Positions 1 to 10,435 are shown, counted from the first letter of the stretch. The stretch: DNA of 36,705 nucleotides from Candidatus Nanopelagicales bacterium (GCA_030728405.1 JANQZS010000052.1:1-36705); one strand, 5' to 3'. Numbers and translations: made by a program. The notes: generated by a model from the sequence alone, not told the origin.

Positions 1-55
1 AACCCCTGACTTCTGCCTTGCAAAGGCAGCGCTCTACCAGCTGAGCTAAGCCCCC
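1..55 (-). tRNA. tRNA-Ala(TGC), 3' part cut off by window edge
   Basis: Read on the minus strand from position 55, the sequence begins with the acceptor strand GGGGGCT. It continues with a standard D arm and an anticodon stem CTGCC/GGCAG enclosing TTTGCAA, so the anticodon is TGC and the tRNA decodes alanine codons. The T arm begins at the window edge, so about 20 nt of the 3' end are missing. It is the last visible gene of the leftward chain gyrB-gyrA-DUF3566-tRNA-Ile-DLW39-tRNA-Ala. Confidence 0.93.
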
Positions 56-89
56 AAACGCCTCCGGACGGGAGACGCACAGGTGTGGT

Positions 90-215
90 CTAGGTGAGGT
101 TGGGCGGTGCTGTTGCCTCAGTCCACAGATCGTCCTCCGCCTTGGAGGCTTGGATCTGTCGGTACACGAGGTAACCAACGCCGGCCAGTGCCACGAGTAG
201 CAATAGTTTTTTCAT
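90..215 (-). CDS. DLW-39 family small membrane-anchored peptide (41 aa)
   Basis: A 41-residue protein beginning MKKLLLLVALAGVGYLVY and carrying the D-D-L-W signature at residues 28-31. Small actinobacterial proteins of the DLW-39 family have the same short N-terminal hydrophobic segment, a charged linker and the DLW motif, and are typically found beside the tRNA genes near gyrA, as here. Residues 4-18 could form a single membrane segment, leaving a short charged C-terminus. Function is unknown. The ATG (213-215) lies one nucleotide after the discriminator base of tRNA-Ile (217), so there is no room for a ribosome binding site outside the tRNA. The mRNA may become leaderless after tRNA 3' processing. 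Confidence 0.85.
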   Translation of the reverse strand: MKKLLLLVALAGVGYLVYRQIQASKAEDDLWTEATAPPNLT

Positions 216-216
216 G

Positions 217-291
217 TGGGCCTAGATGGACTTGAACCATCGACCTCTTCCTTATCAGGGAAGCGCTCTAACCGAGCTGAGCTATAGGCCC
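217..291 (-). tRNA. tRNA-Ile(GAT)
   Basis: On the minus strand the acceptor strand GGGCCTA pairs with TAGGCCC at the other end. The anticodon loop reads CTGATAA, giving anticodon GAT. The T arm GGTTCAAGTCC is intact and the discriminator base is A (217). CCA is not encoded, so the terminal CCA must be added after transcription, which fits the CCA-adding enzyme gene elsewhere in this window. It lies 41 bp after the DUF3566 gene. Confidence 0.96.
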
Positions 292-332
292 AAACAACCC
301 CGGAGGGCCAGCGCCTAGGTTACACACCTGAC

Positions 333-965
333 TTAGACCGCATCGGAGAAGGTAACCTCAACGCCACCGGTGATGCCCACGGTGAGGTTGTAGAGCACAG
401 CGAACAGCCCCGCGAGAATGGAAACAAGCACGATTTCCATGGCCGCAATGACCACGGTGATACCGAAAACTCGCGGGAACGCCACCAGGGCCATGAGATC
501 AAAGGTGGTGGTGCCCCCGCCAATGACCTCATCTACCGTGCGGGCCAAGGTGAGGAACACCCCGCTGTAATCCAATGCCCACCACACGGCACTGGTGGCG
601 GTAACGATGACGACGGCCAGAGCGACGGACAGCATGAAGCCCACTTTGAGTACCGACCAGGGATTCACCCGAGTGACGAAGAGTCGGGCTTTGCGCACTC
701 CTGGTACCGGAGCCCGCGAGCGGCTGGGATCAGAAACGCGTGGCACACCTTGCGGTGGCGTGTCTTCTGCACCCAACGGTCGACGCCGACCAGGTGCGGG
801 CACCATCGCCGGGGGCGGTGGTGGAACAGGCGGTGGAGGTGAAGCTACCGGCACTGCTGAAAGTGCACCGGCAGGCGCATCTAGACGCCGGCCAATAGGG
901 GTGGGTTGCTGCGGCAATGAATCAACGCCAGCATCGACTGGAGTTTGACTCGATACATCCGTCAT
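333..965 (-). CDS. DUF3566 membrane protein (Rv0007-like)
   Basis: A 210-residue protein with a long N-terminal region (about 1-95) rich in proline, including runs of four and five prolines near residues 43-52, that is probably disordered. The C-terminal half has two membrane segments (about 108-131 and 166-194), matching the DUF3566 family. In mycobacteria the homologue (Rv0007) also follows gyrA and precedes tRNA-Ile. The function is not established. A good Shine-Dalgarno sequence (GGAGG, 7 nt upstream) supports the ATG at 965. It is 62 bp downstream of gyrA and probably cotranscribed with it. Confidence 0.85.
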   Translation of the reverse strand: MTDVSSQTPVDAGVDSLPQQPTPIGRRLDAPAGALSAVPVASPPPPVPPPPPAMVPAPGRRRPLGAEDTPPQGVPRVSDPSRSRAPVPGVRKARLFVTRVNPWSVLKVGFMLSVALAVVIVTATSAVWWALDYSGVFLTLARTVDEVIGGGTTTFDLMALVAFPRVFGITVVIAAMEIVLVSILAGLFAVLYNLTVGITGGVEVTFSDAV

Positions 966-1027
966 CGGCCACCTCCGTTACCCACGATAGGCATGCCCTT
1001 GGCTGAACATGCCCCTGCCCCTTCACT

Positions 1028-3568
1028 CTAACCCGGCGATCCACCGTCAGCGGGGATATCCTCCACGGCTCCATCCACACCCGCGTCAATATCTGCATCA
1101 TCATCGATCTGAGCTGCTTCAGCCGCACGCGCAATAGCCACGAGGGAACGGTCTTCACCGATATTCATTAACCGCACGCCCATGGTGTCGCGGCCGGAGG
1201 CTCGGATCTCCTCAACCCGGGTGCGGATCACCACGCCATCGGAGGCCACCGCATAAATTTCATCGGATAGCGCACACACCACGGCCCCGACGAGTGAGCC
1301 ACGATCTTCGACCAGACGCATGGCTCGGACACCGAGCACCCCGCGGCCCTTAGTGGCCCACTCTGCTACCGGTGTTCGTTTGGCGTAACCGCCATCAGTG
1401 ACCGTGACCACGAACGCCTCGGGGGTCACCACGTCCATGGCAAGAAGTTCGTCCTCGTTGCGAAAACGCATGCCGATAACGCCGGCTGTGGCGCGACCCA
1501 TCGGGCGCAGCTGAGCATCACCGGCGGTAAACCGAGCTGACATGCCCTTGCGTGAGACCAGCAACAGGTCGTCGTCAGCGTCAACGAGACGAGCGGAGAT
1601 GAGTTCGTCTCCTTCAGCCAGGTTGATCGCGATGATGCCGCCAGTGCGATTGGAGTCGAAGTCACTCAACCGGGTCTTCTTCACCATGCCGCGTCGCGTT
1701 GCCAGCACTAGGTAGGGCGCAGCGTCGTACTGACGCAGGGTGAGTACCTGCGCAATTCCCTCATCGGGTTGGAAGGCCAACAGATTGGCCACATGCTGAC
1801 CGCGTGCATCACGCCCGGTATCGGGCAGGTGATATCCCTTAGCTCGATACACCCGGCCCTTAGTGGTGAAGAACAGGATCCAATTGTGCGTGGTGGTAAC
1901 GAAGAACTGATCCACCACATCGTCGCTACGCAACTGTGCGCCCTTCACGCCGCGACCTCCGCGCCGTTGGGCACGGTAAAGATCGGTATTCGTACGCTTG
2001 GCATAACCACCACGTGTAATGGTGACCACCACGTCTTCTTCAGCAATGAGGTCTTCATCGGACACATCGCCGTCCCAAGCCACAAACTGGGTGCGACGTT
2101 CATCACCAAAGTCGCTCACGACCTCGGCAAGTTCTTCACGCACAATCAATCTCTGCCGCTCGGGTGAACCCAAAATGTCGTTGTAGTCGGTGATCTTGAT
2201 CATGAGTTCGTCGTACTCATCAATGATCTTTTGGCGCTCAAGAGCCGCTAGTCGACGCAGCTGCATGTCCAAAATAGCGGTGGCTTGAATTTCGTCAATG
2301 TCAAGCAGCGTCATGAGACCGGTGCGCGCATCGTCAACCGTGGCCGATGCCCGAATGAGTGCGATGACGTCGTCGAGTGCATCCAGTGCCTTTAAGTAGC
2401 CACTGAGAATGTGCGCACGTTCTTCGGCCTTGCGCAACCGGTAACGGGTGCGCCGTTGGACAACTTCGATCTGATGGGTGATCCAGGAGCGCACAAATTG
2501 CTCCAGCGCCAAGGTACGCGGCACACCATCAACGAGCGCCAGCATATTGGCGCCGAAGTTTTCTTGGAGTTGGGTTTGCTTGTACAGGTTATTGAGGACC
2601 ACCTGTGCCACGGCGTCGCGCTTCAACTCGATTACCAAACGCATGCCGGTGCGTGACGAAGAATCGTCGCGTACGTCAGAGATGCCGCCGAGTTTTCCGT
2701 CACTGACCAGTTCAGCAATACGCAGCAACAGATTGTCGGGGTTTACCTGATAGGGCAGTTGAGTGACGAGCAGTGACTGCCGACCCTTAGCGTCTTCTTC
2801 TACTGTGACCACAGCGCGCATCGTGATGGAACCACGGCCGGTGCGGTAGGCATCGGCGATGCCGCGGCGACCCACGATGAGCCCACCGGTGGGGAAGTCA
2901 GGACCTTGCACTCGTTCAATCAGTGCCGCCTGGGCTTCTTCAACTGTGGCATCAGGGTGATCAAGCATCCACTCGATGCCGGAGGCAACCTCACGCAGAT
3001 TGTGTGGCGGAATGTTGGTAGCCATGCCCACCGCGATACCGGCACTACCGTTGACGAGTAGATTCGGGAAACGGCTAGGCAGGACAACAGGTTCTAGGGT
3101 CCGGCCATCGTAATTGGGAGCGAAGTCGACGGTATCTTCGTCAATGTCGCGCACCATCTGCATAGCCAGGGGAGCCATCCGACATTCGGTGTATCGCTGG
3201 GCAGCCGGCGGGTCGTTACCGGGGGAACCGAAGTTACCCTGGCCCTGCACCAGTGGGTAGCGCAACGACCAAGGCTGGGCCAGCCGAACAAGAGCATCGT
3301 AAATCGCTGAGTCGCCGTGGGGATGATAGGACCCCATCACATCGCCTACAACGCGCGCTGATTTGGAGAAGTTGCGATCAGGTCGGTAGCCCCCGTCGTA
3401 CATCGCATACAGCACGCGACGGTGTACCGGCTTTAAACCATCACGCACATCAGGCAGCGCGCGGGAAACGATGACACTCATGGAGTAATCGAGATAGGAG
3501 CGTTCCATTTCGACCTGAATGTCGATGGGATCGATACGCCCGTGCGTTGAGATGGGCTGATCAGTCAC
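1028..3568 (-). CDS. gyrA: DNA gyrase subunit A
   Basis: The A subunit of DNA gyrase, which cuts and rejoins the DNA gate to introduce negative supercoils. It has 846 residues, a normal length. The N-terminal breakage-reunion domain has the catalytic tyrosine in [10 protein letters not shown] (Y126). The quinolone-resistance region reads [11 protein letters not shown] (about 81-91), so the usual mutation sites carry the ancestral Ser and Asp. The C-terminal DNA-wrapping beta-pinwheel contains the GyrA box [10 protein letters not shown] near residue 534. The last ~25 residues are acidic (D/A-rich). The start is GTG at 3568, preceded by GGGAG. It follows gyrB by 15 bp in the same operon. Confidence 0.98.
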   Translation of the reverse strand: MTDQPISTHGRIDPIDIQVEMERSYLDYSMSVIVSRALPDVRDGLKPVHRRVLYAMYDGGYRPDRNFSKSARVVGDVMGSYHPHGDSAIYDALVRLAQPWSLRYPLVQGQGNFGSPGNDPPAAQRYTECRMAPLAMQMVRDIDEDTVDFAPNYDGRTLEPVVLPSRFPNLLVNGSAGIAVGMATNIPPHNLREVASGIEWMLDHPDATVEEAQAALIERVQGPDFPTGGLIVGRRGIADAYRTGRGSITMRAVVTVEEDAKGRQSLLVTQLPYQVNPDNLLLRIAELVSDGKLGGISDVRDDSSSRTGMRLVIELKRDAVAQVVLNNLYKQTQLQENFGANMLALVDGVPRTLALEQFVRSWITHQIEVVQRRTRYRLRKAEERAHILSGYLKALDALDDVIALIRASATVDDARTGLMTLLDIDEIQATAILDMQLRRLAALERQKIIDEYDELMIKITDYNDILGSPERQRLIVREELAEVVSDFGDERRTQFVAWDGDVSDEDLIAEEDVVVTITRGGYAKRTNTDLYRAQRRGGRGVKGAQLRSDDVVDQFFVTTTHNWILFFTTKGRVYRAKGYHLPDTGRDARGQHVANLLAFQPDEGIAQVLTLRQYDAAPYLVLATRRGMVKKTRLSDFDSNRTGGIIAINLAEGDELISARLVDADDDLLLVSRKGMSARFTAGDAQLRPMGRATAGVIGMRFRNEDELLAMDVVTPEAFVVTVTDGGYAKRTPVAEWATKGRGVLGVRAMRLVEDRGSLVGAVVCALSDEIYAVASDGVVIRTRVEEIRASGRDTMGVRLMNIGEDRSLVAIARAAEAAQIDDDADIDAGVDGAVEDIPADGGSPG

Positions 3569-3583
3569 GATAAATTCTCCCGG

Positions 3584-5548
3584 TTAGATGTCTAGGAAAC
3601 GCACGTCGCGCGCATTGCGTTGGATGAAGTTACGGCGAGATTCAACGTCTTCGCCCATGAGCACCGTGAATGTTTCATCAGCCATGGCAGCGTCTTCCAG
3701 TGTGATACGCAGCAGCACCCGGCGTTCAGGGTCCATGGTTGTTTCCCAGAGTTCATCAGCATTCATTTCGCCAAGGCCCTTATAGCGTTGAACACCCTCT
3801 TCTTTGGGCAACTTCTTGCCCGCGGCTATACCGGCCGCGACGATGGCGTCCTTTTCACGATTGGAGTATGCGTAATCGGGGGTGTCACGCGTCCACTTGA
3901 GTTTGTACAGCGGTGGTTGGGCAAGATAAACCCGACCAGCGTCGACCAGTGGGCGCATAAATCGGAAAATGAGGGTCAGTAGCAGGGTGCGAATGTGTTG
4001 ACCATCGACATCGGCATCAGCCATCAGCACCAGTTTGTGATAGCGAAGACGGTTCATGTCGAAGTCGTCATGAACTCCGGTGCCTAAGGCCGACACCAGT
4101 GCCTGAACCTCATTATTTGCCAAGACCTTGTCAATGCGAGCTTTTTCGACGTTCAGGATTTTCCCACGGATGGGCAGAATGGCTTGAATGCGTGGGTCTC
4201 GTCCCTGGCGGGCAGAGCCACCGGCAGAGTCACCCTCGACGATGAAGATTTCACATTCTTCAGGTTCGCGGCTTGAGCAGTCGATCAACTTGCCGGGCAT
4301 GCCGGCTCCACCGAGTAAACCCTTGCGGTTGCGGGCTAGATCGCGTGCCTTGCGAGCGGCCATACGTGCAGATGCAGCATTGACCGCCTTGCGTGCAATC
4401 TCCTTACCCTCGGCCGGGTTAGCTTCAAACCACGCACCAAGTTGATCATTCACAACTTTTTGCACGAAGGCTTTCATTTCAGTGTTCCCGAGTTTGGACT
4501 TGGTTTGACCCTCGAACTGGGGATCGGTCATTTTCACGCTGATAATTGCGGTGAGTCCCTCGCGAATGTCTTCACCGGTCAGGTTGGCGTCCTTGTCTTT
4601 CAGTACACCCCACTCGCGCGCAAACTTATTCATCAGGCTGGTCATGGCGGTGCGAAAACCTTCTTCGTGGGTGCCGCCTTCGGTGGTGTTGATGGTGTTG
4701 GCGAAGGTGTGCACGCTTTCGGCAAATCCTGAGTTCCACTGCATCGCAACCTCAGCGGCCATGCGACGGTCGTCTGTCTCCGTTGCAATTTCAATCACAC
4801 TGGGGTTGCCTGAGCCCTTGCTGGCGTTGAGGTGCCGCACAAAGTCAGCGATGCCACCTTCGTAGCAAAAGGTAACCTCACGCGGATTAAGAGTGTGACC
4901 GTCCGCATCCACGAGGGGATCCTCCGTTGATGGACGCTCATCAATGAGAGTCAGGCTTAGTCCGCGATTCAAAAAAGCCATCTCTTGGAAGCGCCGAGAG
5001 AGGGTCTCCATGCTGTAGACGGTGGTTTCAAAAATATCGGCATCGGCCCAGAACGTGATGGTGGTGCCGTGGTCGGTGGTGGCCGCACCGCGTTCCAGTG
5101 GTGCGGTTGGCACGCCGTGTGCATACGTCTGACTCCACACAAAGCCGTCGCGGCGCACCTGTACGTCGAGCTGACTAGACAGGGCGTTCACCACGGAGAC
5201 GCCAACACCGTGGAGACCACCAGACACCTGATATCCGCTCCCGCCGAACTTGCCGCCGGCGTGCAGAACGGTGAGTACGACTTCAAGGGCCGGTTTTTTC
5301 TCAATTGGGTGTTCATCTACCGGAATACCGCGGCCATTATCGACAACGGCGACACCACCATCGGCCCGCAACGTGACGGTAATGGCATCGGCATAGCCAG
5401 CCATTGCTTCATCGACGGAGTTATCGACGACCTCGTAAACGAGGTGGTGTAAACCACGCTCACCGGTCGACCCGATGTACATGCCAGGGCGCTTACGAAC
5501 CGCGTCTAGCCCTTCCAGAACAGTGATCGCACTAGCGTCGTATGTCAC
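3584..5548 (-). CDS. gyrB: DNA gyrase subunit B
   Basis: The ATPase subunit of DNA gyrase, partner of the adjacent GyrA. A GHKL ATPase domain is visible ([37 protein letters not shown]), followed by the transducer and the TOPRIM domain with EGDSAGGSA near residue 438 and DADVDG near 511. The C-terminus has the conserved [19 protein letters not shown] motif. The reading frame stays open to 5581, but the start is placed at GTG 5548: GAGGAGG (5557-5563) sits 8 nt upstream and the protein then begins [20 protein letters not shown] like its relatives, giving 654 residues. Confidence 0.97.
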   Translation of the reverse strand: MTYDASAITVLEGLDAVRKRPGMYIGSTGERGLHHLVYEVVDNSVDEAMAGYADAITVTLRADGGVAVVDNGRGIPVDEHPIEKKPALEVVLTVLHAGGKFGGSGYQVSGGLHGVGVSVVNALSSQLDVQVRRDGFVWSQTYAHGVPTAPLERGAATTDHGTTITFWADADIFETTVYSMETLSRRFQEMAFLNRGLSLTLIDERPSTEDPLVDADGHTLNPREVTFCYEGGIADFVRHLNASKGSGNPSVIEIATETDDRRMAAEVAMQWNSGFAESVHTFANTINTTEGGTHEEGFRTAMTSLMNKFAREWGVLKDKDANLTGEDIREGLTAIISVKMTDPQFEGQTKSKLGNTEMKAFVQKVVNDQLGAWFEANPAEGKEIARKAVNAASARMAARKARDLARNRKGLLGGAGMPGKLIDCSSREPEECEIFIVEGDSAGGSARQGRDPRIQAILPIRGKILNVEKARIDKVLANNEVQALVSALGTGVHDDFDMNRLRYHKLVLMADADVDGQHIRTLLLTLIFRFMRPLVDAGRVYLAQPPLYKLKWTRDTPDYAYSNREKDAIVAAGIAAGKKLPKEEGVQRYKGLGEMNADELWETTMDPERRVLLRITLEDAAMADETFTVLMGEDVESRRNFIQRNARDVRFLDI

Positions 5549-5775
5549 GGAAAGGGCCTCCTCGGCGAAAATATCAGGCACAACTCAAAGCAGGCGTTCA
5601 GTCTAGCGTGAAAAGGCTCACCAACCTACCCGCACACGCGCGAGAACACACCGTAGGTCGAACAGATAGGGGCAGGATGATCCCGGATATACCAATTAGG
5701 TCCCAGTGCCTCCTAGGGCACTAAAATCTGTGGGTGAAATGTTTAGGGCGCTGGCTGTGGATAGCCCCGTAATGG
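5549..5775. other. gyrB upstream intergenic region
   Basis: About 230 bp between dciA and gyrB, both leftward, likely holding the gyrase promoter. Visible elements are a DnaA-box-like nonamer TGTGGATAG at 5756-5764 (one mismatch to TGTGGATAA) and a short inverted repeat, AGTGCC (5705-5710) and GGCACT (5717-5722). The repeat lacks a T-run on the minus strand, so it is not a clear terminator. I could not fix a promoter with confidence. Confidence 0.4.
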
Positions 5776-6306
5776 TTAACCGTAGGTGTCGCGAGGACCT
5801 AGACCTTTCACCCGCAGCCGACCTTTCGTCGTCGGTGCGGCTGGGCCTGAGATGCGGACTTGATCAATCACATCGGTTCCCACGACCTGCTCAATGCGGG
5901 TTTTCAATTCCGGCAGCAAAAGGGTGAGTTGAGTTGCCCAGGTAGTGGAGTCGGCCTGCAGGTGCAAAATTCGGCCCTCATTGGTGTCCATCACATCAGC
6001 GGTCACGTGCTCGGCGAGATCGGGTCCGGCAATAAATTCCCAGCGGGCCGCCAGCGTGCCAGCAGCGAGATCATCGCGGTACCCGTGATCTCCCATCCAC
6101 GACGACAGCACCGAACTTGCCAATTGTGGATCGCGTGAGTCCGGTGCACTCGCCGACATCTCGGTGGGGCGCACCCGTGGGCGGCGCGAACGGCGTTGGG
6201 CGCCGGTTAGGTCAGTGCGATTGGCCCCCTGATGGGCGCCAGACACCCGAATCCGTTCTGTTAGCCAGGCGCCCAGCCCTTCATCGTCTGGCACATCATC
6301 GGTCAC
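5776..6306 (-). CDS. dciA: DciA-type DUF721 protein, replicative helicase operator
   Basis: A 176-residue protein of the DUF721/DciA family. DciA binds the replicative helicase DnaB and helps load it in bacteria lacking DnaC/DnaI loaders. The N-terminal ~70 residues are basic and probably disordered (RRSRRPR). The C-terminal part has the typical fold pattern: VLSSWMGDHGY, then W-x-F-I-A-G-P-D-L-A-EHV, then LHLQADSTTWATQLTLLLPEL. Its GTG start (6306) overlaps the end of recF by 11 bp, so translation is coupled. The place after recF and before gyrB is the same as that of Rv0004 in M. tuberculosis. Confidence 0.88.
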   Translation of the reverse strand: MTDDVPDDEGLGAWLTERIRVSGAHQGANRTDLTGAQRRSRRPRVRPTEMSASAPDSRDPQLASSVLSSWMGDHGYRDDLAAGTLAARWEFIAGPDLAEHVTADVMDTNEGRILHLQADSTTWATQLTLLLPELKTRIEQVVGTDVIDQVRISGPAAPTTKGRLRVKGLGPRDTYG

Positions 6307-7456
6307 GTTGGGTCACCTCTGCTTTGTCCACCTCGAGCCAGCATCCCACGAGATCCACCGGCACATCTTCATCAACCGCTGCGGTGATGAACGCCTGCGG
6401 GGCATCAGCAACACGTTCAGCCAGATGTCGACGTCGACGTGTGTCTAGTTCGGCGAACACATCATCAAGGATGAGCACCGGCGTGGCTCGTTCCCGGGCA
6501 AGCAGGTCATAGGAGCCCAAACGAAGAGCCAGGGCAACCGACCAGGACTCCCCGTGTGAAGCGTATCCCTTAACAGGGGCTCGGCCAAGGGTGAGTCGTA
6601 GTTCGTCTCGGTGTGGACCCACGAGTGTGATCCCACGATCAAGCTCTTGCTGGCGCTTAGTGTCTAGAGCTTGCAAGAATGCCTTTCGGACGGCGTCAGG
6701 ATCGTAGGTAACGGGTCGTTCTTCTGATCTGCTCAGGCTGTCGTCGTAGGACAACGACAGTGGTTCGCTGTGTGGGGCGATTTCGGCATAGGTGCTAACC
6801 ACCAGCGGAGCAAGATTCACGATGAGTTCATTACGTGCGCACATGAGTTCAGTGCCAAACTCAACGAGTTGCTCATCCCAAACGCTCAGGGTCGCGCTCA
6901 CGGCCTCGAGGTTACTTCGGCGGGCTCCACCAGCTGATTTCAATAACGCGTTTCGCTGCTTTAAAACTCGGTCATAGTCCGCCATGACGCCGGATAACCG
7001 CGGAAATTGTTGCGTGGCAATGTCGTTGAGAAACGCCCGCCGTTCACTTGGGTCTCCACGCACGATAGCGAGGTCTTCTGGCGCGAAAGTAATCGCGGTT
7101 AGAACCCCCAGTATTTCTCTGGTGCGAGGAACAGCCACCTTATTGATGCGAGCCTGATTTGCTCGTCCAGTGTTGAGTTGAATATCAACCATGAGTGCTC
7201 TATCTCCACGGATAACTTCCGCTGCAATGACCGCCGACGTGTGATCGTGGCGGATGAGCGGAATATCACTGGCCACGCGGTGGCTGTGCAGGGTGGACAG
7301 ATAACCAATGGCCTCAACAATATTGGTTTTGCCCTGGCCATTGGACCCGACAATGGCAATCACACCCCCGGGGAAGGTGAGATGAAGATCGTCGTAATTT
7401 CGAAAGTTCTGCAGGGTTAACTGGCGCACCTGGAGGTGAGGCACAGCCTCATCCAT
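6296..7456 (-). CDS. recF: DNA replication and repair protein RecF
   Basis: An SMC-like ATPase that, with RecO and RecR, loads RecA at gaps and stalled forks. The 386 residues are normal for the family. Walker A GSNGQGKT is near residue 37. The ABC-type signature region SWSVALALRLGSYDLL is near 310, and Walker B with the D-loop (VLILDDVFAELD) near 330. The ATG at 7456 follows dnaN by 8 bp. A slightly shorter start at an internal GTG is possible. It is part of the dnaA-dnaN-recF-dciA block. Confidence 0.96.
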   Translation of the reverse strand: MDEAVPHLQVRQLTLQNFRNYDDLHLTFPGGVIAIVGSNGQGKTNIVEAIGYLSTLHSHRVASDIPLIRHDHTSAVIAAEVIRGDRALMVDIQLNTGRANQARINKVAVPRTREILGVLTAITFAPEDLAIVRGDPSERRAFLNDIATQQFPRLSGVMADYDRVLKQRNALLKSAGGARRSNLEAVSATLSVWDEQLVEFGTELMCARNELIVNLAPLVVSTYAEIAPHSEPLSLSYDDSLSRSEERPVTYDPDAVRKAFLQALDTKRQQELDRGITLVGPHRDELRLTLGRAPVKGYASHGESWSVALALRLGSYDLLARERATPVLILDDVFAELDTRRRRHLAERVADAPQAFITAAVDEDVPVDLVGCWLEVDKAEVTQRDR

Positions 7457-7464
7457 AACGCAGG

Positions 7465-8598
7465 TCAGCCTGCCAATCGAATAGGCATCAGCAAATAGCG
7501 GTATTGAGTTTGACTTAGTGCACCCGGTTCAGTCATGCCGGTGACAACGGCCGGGCGACTTGATGCGGTAAACGACATGTGGGTGATGGGTGAATCAATC
7601 GCCCCCAAACCATCAATGAGGTACTGCGGATTAAACGCGATATCAATGCTCTCACCGTCAAGGGTGCACTCCACCGCTTCATCGGCTCGTGCTTCGTCGC
7701 CGGTACCTGCTGAAAGATTTACCTCACCACCATTGAAACTCAAGCGAAGCGGAGAGTTACGTTCAGCGACTAGCGCTACCCGTTTGACCGCTTCAACTAG
7801 GTCAGCGGTAGAAAGTGTTGCAGTAGAGACACTTTCAGTAGGAAGAAGTGATCGGTATTTGGGAAACTCACCATCAAGAAGACGGGTGGTGGTGCGTCGA
7901 CCATGCCCGGAAATACCGAGGAGTCCCTCGCCTCCCTGCGCCAGTGCAAGGTGCACCTCATCAGCTCCCGCGAGAGCTTTGGCTGTATCGGCAAGAACGC
8001 GCGCTGGAATGAGGGCCTGGGTGTCAATACCGGGGTGCTGTGGAGACCAGTTGAACTCTCGCACTGCGAGCCGGTAGCGGTCTGTTGCAGCCAAGGTGAT
8101 GGAGTCACCGGCCACTTCGAGGCGGACACCGGTGAGTACCGGCAAGGTGTCGTCACGTCCGGCAGCTAAGGCCACCTGAGCCACCGCTTCGGCAAATATG
8201 GCACCGGGAATGGTGCCGGAGGAGTCGGGCATATCGGGAAGCCGCGGGTAATCCTCGACATTGAAAGTGGGAAGAGTAAATGAGGCTCGGCCACAGCGCA
8301 CAGCAAGTTGCCGGTCGTGAAGAATGAGTTCTACCGGCTGCGCGGGAAGAGCACGAGCGATCTCAGCAAGTAAACGACCTGAAACCAATACCCGACCAGG
8401 TTCGCTCACGTCTGCGGCCACATGAACCTGGGCGGATGTTTCTTTATCAAATCCTGACAGTACGACCTCGTCAGTACCGGTGTCGGAAGACTCAATGAGG
8501 ATCGCGGCCAGGATGGGTTGCGAGGGACGACTAGGTAGCGTGCGCGCCACCCAGGCCACCGCATCTGCCATGACATCGCGTTCAAGACGAACCTTCAC
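7465..8598 (-). CDS. dnaN: DNA polymerase III beta sliding clamp
   Basis: The ring-shaped processivity clamp of DNA polymerase III. It has 377 residues, the normal length, with the three-domain clamp pattern: MKVRLERDVMADAVAWVART at the start, GRLLAEIARALP and LPTFNVEDYPRLP in the first part, LTGVRLEVAGDSITLAATDRYRLAV in the middle, and the C-terminal YLLMPIRLAG, which forms part of the partner-binding pocket. The start is GTG at 8598 with a strong GGGGAGG seven bases upstream. It lies directly downstream of the putative oriC. Confidence 0.98.
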   Translation of the reverse strand: MKVRLERDVMADAVAWVARTLPSRPSQPILAAILIESSDTGTDEVVLSGFDKETSAQVHVAADVSEPGRVLVSGRLLAEIARALPAQPVELILHDRQLAVRCGRASFTLPTFNVEDYPRLPDMPDSSGTIPGAIFAEAVAQVALAAGRDDTLPVLTGVRLEVAGDSITLAATDRYRLAVREFNWSPQHPGIDTQALIPARVLADTAKALAGADEVHLALAQGGEGLLGISGHGRRTTTRLLDGEFPKYRSLLPTESVSTATLSTADLVEAVKRVALVAERNSPLRLSFNGGEVNLSAGTGDEARADEAVECTLDGESIDIAFNPQYLIDGLGAIDSPITHMSFTASSRPAVVTGMTEPGALSQTQYRYLLMPIRLAG

Positions 8599-8810
8599 GT
8601 GTAAACCTCCCCGGTCTGTTGAAGCGTCATCCTGTCACCACTAGCAAGGCCACCGCCACTGCCCGTGTCACCACCTCCCACAATTGGTGCAGGCAATGGA
8701 GATGAAATTGTCTCCCCTATTGAAATACTCGTCGTCGTAATAGGGCCGGTGGATACTGGGGATGACTGGATCTTTCCCACGTCAAAGTGCGTGTTTATGG
8801 AATTAGAACC

Positions 8811-8819
8811 TGTGGATAA
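8811..8819 (-). promoter_or_regulatory. DnaA box, perfect consensus
   Basis: TGTGGATAA on the plus strand, the exact complement of the TTATCCACA consensus bound by DnaA. It is one of two perfect boxes in the dnaA-dnaN gap. Confidence 0.75.
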
Positions 8820-8945
8820 GTGCGGCCTTGTTGTGGACGGGGTGGGTATCAGAACCACTCGACACACAGAAGTCCACAGGCAAAGGGGTTTTCATCCCCA
8901 ACGTTGAGATCACGCTACGACGAAATAATTCTATCCATTCACACG

Positions 8946-8954
8946 TTATCCACA
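8946..8954 (+). promoter_or_regulatory. DnaA box, perfect consensus
   Basis: TTATCCACA, an exact match to the DnaA-binding consensus, 17 bp beyond the dnaA stop codon. It has the opposite orientation to the box at 8811-8819. Confidence 0.75.
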
Positions 8955-8971
8955 GGTGTGTAGTCATGCAC

Positions 8972-10429
8972 CTATCGGGATTGGGATTTGATGCGTGCAG
9001 TGAGGTCGGCGACCTGGTTGTACAGGCTGCGTCGTTCACCGATGAGCTGTCGGATTTTACGGTCGGCGTGCATGACCGTGGTGTGATCGCGGCCACCGAA
9101 GGCTTGACCAATTTTTGGTAGGGATAGATCGGTGAGTTCCCGGCACAGATACATGGCGATTTGGCGGGCGGTGACGAGCACCCGAGAACGCGACGTGGAA
9201 CATAAATCATCGACTGACACACCGAAGTAGGCCGCCGTCGTTGTCATGATTTGGGCCGTGGTGATTTCTGGGCCGGTATCGGAAGGGAATAAATCCTTAA
9301 GCACCAGTTCGGCTAGCGGTTGGTCTACCGGTTGACGATTAAGTGAGGCAAATGCGGTGACGCGGATGAGGGCACCTTCGAGCTCGCGAATGTTCGACGA
9401 GATTTTCGAAGCGATGTATTCCAACACCTCAGGTGGTGCGGTGAGTCGTTCCTGCGCACTCTTTTTACGTAAAATTGCGATGCGGGTTTCTAAGTCGGGG
9501 GGCTGAACATCAGTGGTGAGGCCCCACTCGAAACGTGAACGCATTCGGTCTTCGAAGTCTTGCAACTGTTTGGGAGCTAAATCTGAGGTGATCACGATCT
9601 GTTTATTGGCGTTATGCAAGGTGTTGAACGTGTGAAAGAACTCCTCTTGGGTTTGCACTTTGCCGGAGAGAAACTGAATGTCGTCCACCAGCAAGATATC
9701 GACGTCTCGGTAGCGACGTTGGAAGGCAGCGGATTTGTCGTCGCGGATGGAGTTGATGAACTCGTTGGTGAACTCTTCAGAACTTACGTACCGCACCCGG
9801 GTGCCCTTGTACAGAGTGCGGGCGTAGTGGCCTAGGGCGTGGAGGAGGTGGGTCTTACCCAAGCCGGAACCGCCATAGATGAACAGTGGGTTGTAGGCCT
9901 TGGCGGGTGCCTCGGCAACGGCGACAGCAGCAGCATGAGCGAAACGATTGCTCGAGCCAATAACAAAAGTGTCAAAGGTGTACTTGGTGTTTAACCGGCC
10001 CTCAGATGAACTGGTGACCGGGGTGCCGCCACCGGGGCGGTTTTCGGGTAGATCTGGGTCGTCGGCGAAGGCGTGGGCCGTGGTTGAGGGAGCATCGGTG
10101 GAAAACGTGGCGTCAGCGACATCGTCGAGTGCATTTTCGACAGAGTCGTCGTCACCGGCGATTTCTGAAATTGTGGGGTCAACGGTGACAGCGAGGCGAA
10201 TGTCTTGCCCCATGGCCGCCGAGAGAGCCTCTGTCACCATCGGTCGCAGTCGGGTTTCAAGAAAATCCTTGGTGAAATCATTGGGAGCAGCAATGAGGGC
10301 TGTGCCCTCCACGAGGCCCATTGGTCTGGTGAGGCTGACGAAGGCTCGTTGCTGAGCGCTGAGGCTGGTTTCAGCCAAAGAGTCGATGGTTTGCTGCCAG
10401 ATAACCCCAAGATCATCACTGGATGGCAA
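8972..10429 (-). CDS. dnaA: Chromosomal replication initiator DnaA
   Basis: An AAA+ ATPase that binds DnaA boxes and opens oriC. It has 485 residues. Domain I (1-~80) begins [14 protein letters not shown]; domain II is an acidic, variable linker (~80-150). Domain III has Walker [10 protein letters not shown] near 186 and Walker [10 protein letters not shown] near 247. Domain IV has the DnaA signature [15 protein letters not shown] near 445. The start codon is TTG at 10427-10429. A perfect AGGAGG (10436-10441) lies six bases upstream, which fixes this start. DnaA boxes lie on both sides of the gene, suggesting autoregulation. Confidence 0.98.
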   Translation of the reverse strand: MPSSDDLGVIWQQTIDSLAETSLSAQQRAFVSLTRPMGLVEGTALIAAPNDFTKDFLETRLRPMVTEALSAAMGQDIRLAVTVDPTISEIAGDDDSVENALDDVADATFSTDAPSTTAHAFADDPDLPENRPGGGTPVTSSSEGRLNTKYTFDTFVIGSSNRFAHAAAVAVAEAPAKAYNPLFIYGGSGLGKTHLLHALGHYARTLYKGTRVRYVSSEEFTNEFINSIRDDKSAAFQRRYRDVDILLVDDIQFLSGKVQTQEEFFHTFNTLHNANKQIVITSDLAPKQLQDFEDRMRSRFEWGLTTDVQPPDLETRIAILRKKSAQERLTAPPEVLEYIASKISSNIRELEGALIRVTAFASLNRQPVDQPLAELVLKDLFPSDTGPEITTAQIMTTTAAYFGVSVDDLCSTSRSRVLVTARQIAMYLCRELTDLSLPKIGQAFGGRDHTTVMHADRKIRQLIGERRSLYNQVADLTARIKSQSR

Positions 10430-10435
10430 TTTTTT

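Larger units (their letters stand above)
8599..8971. other. oriC: dnaA-dnaN intergenic region, putative oriC
   Basis: A 373-bp non-coding stretch between dnaA and dnaN, the usual place of oriC in actinobacteria. Two perfect DnaA boxes are present: TGTGGATAA at 8811-8819 and TTATCCACA at 8946-8954. Two weaker boxes with two mismatches each lie at 8832-8840 and 8870-8878. AT-richer patches flank them (around 8700-8745 and 8915-8945) and could be unwinding sites. Box number is low compared with Streptomyces. The reading frame 8595-8867 (minus) across this region is low-complexity and is not considered a gene. Confidence 0.7.

Noticed and set aside
5705-5722. AGTGCC/GGCACT hairpin upstream of gyrB as a terminator for dciA
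   Set aside because: The stem is only 6 bp and no T-run follows on the minus strand; at best it is a small regulatory symmetry.
8595-8867. 90-codon minus-strand frame in the dnaA-dnaN gap whose stop overlaps the dnaN GTG
   Set aside because: Composition is Thr/Ser/Gly/Pro low-complexity, no domain is recognisable, the start lacks a ribosome site, and the frame covers the DnaA boxes of the putative oriC.
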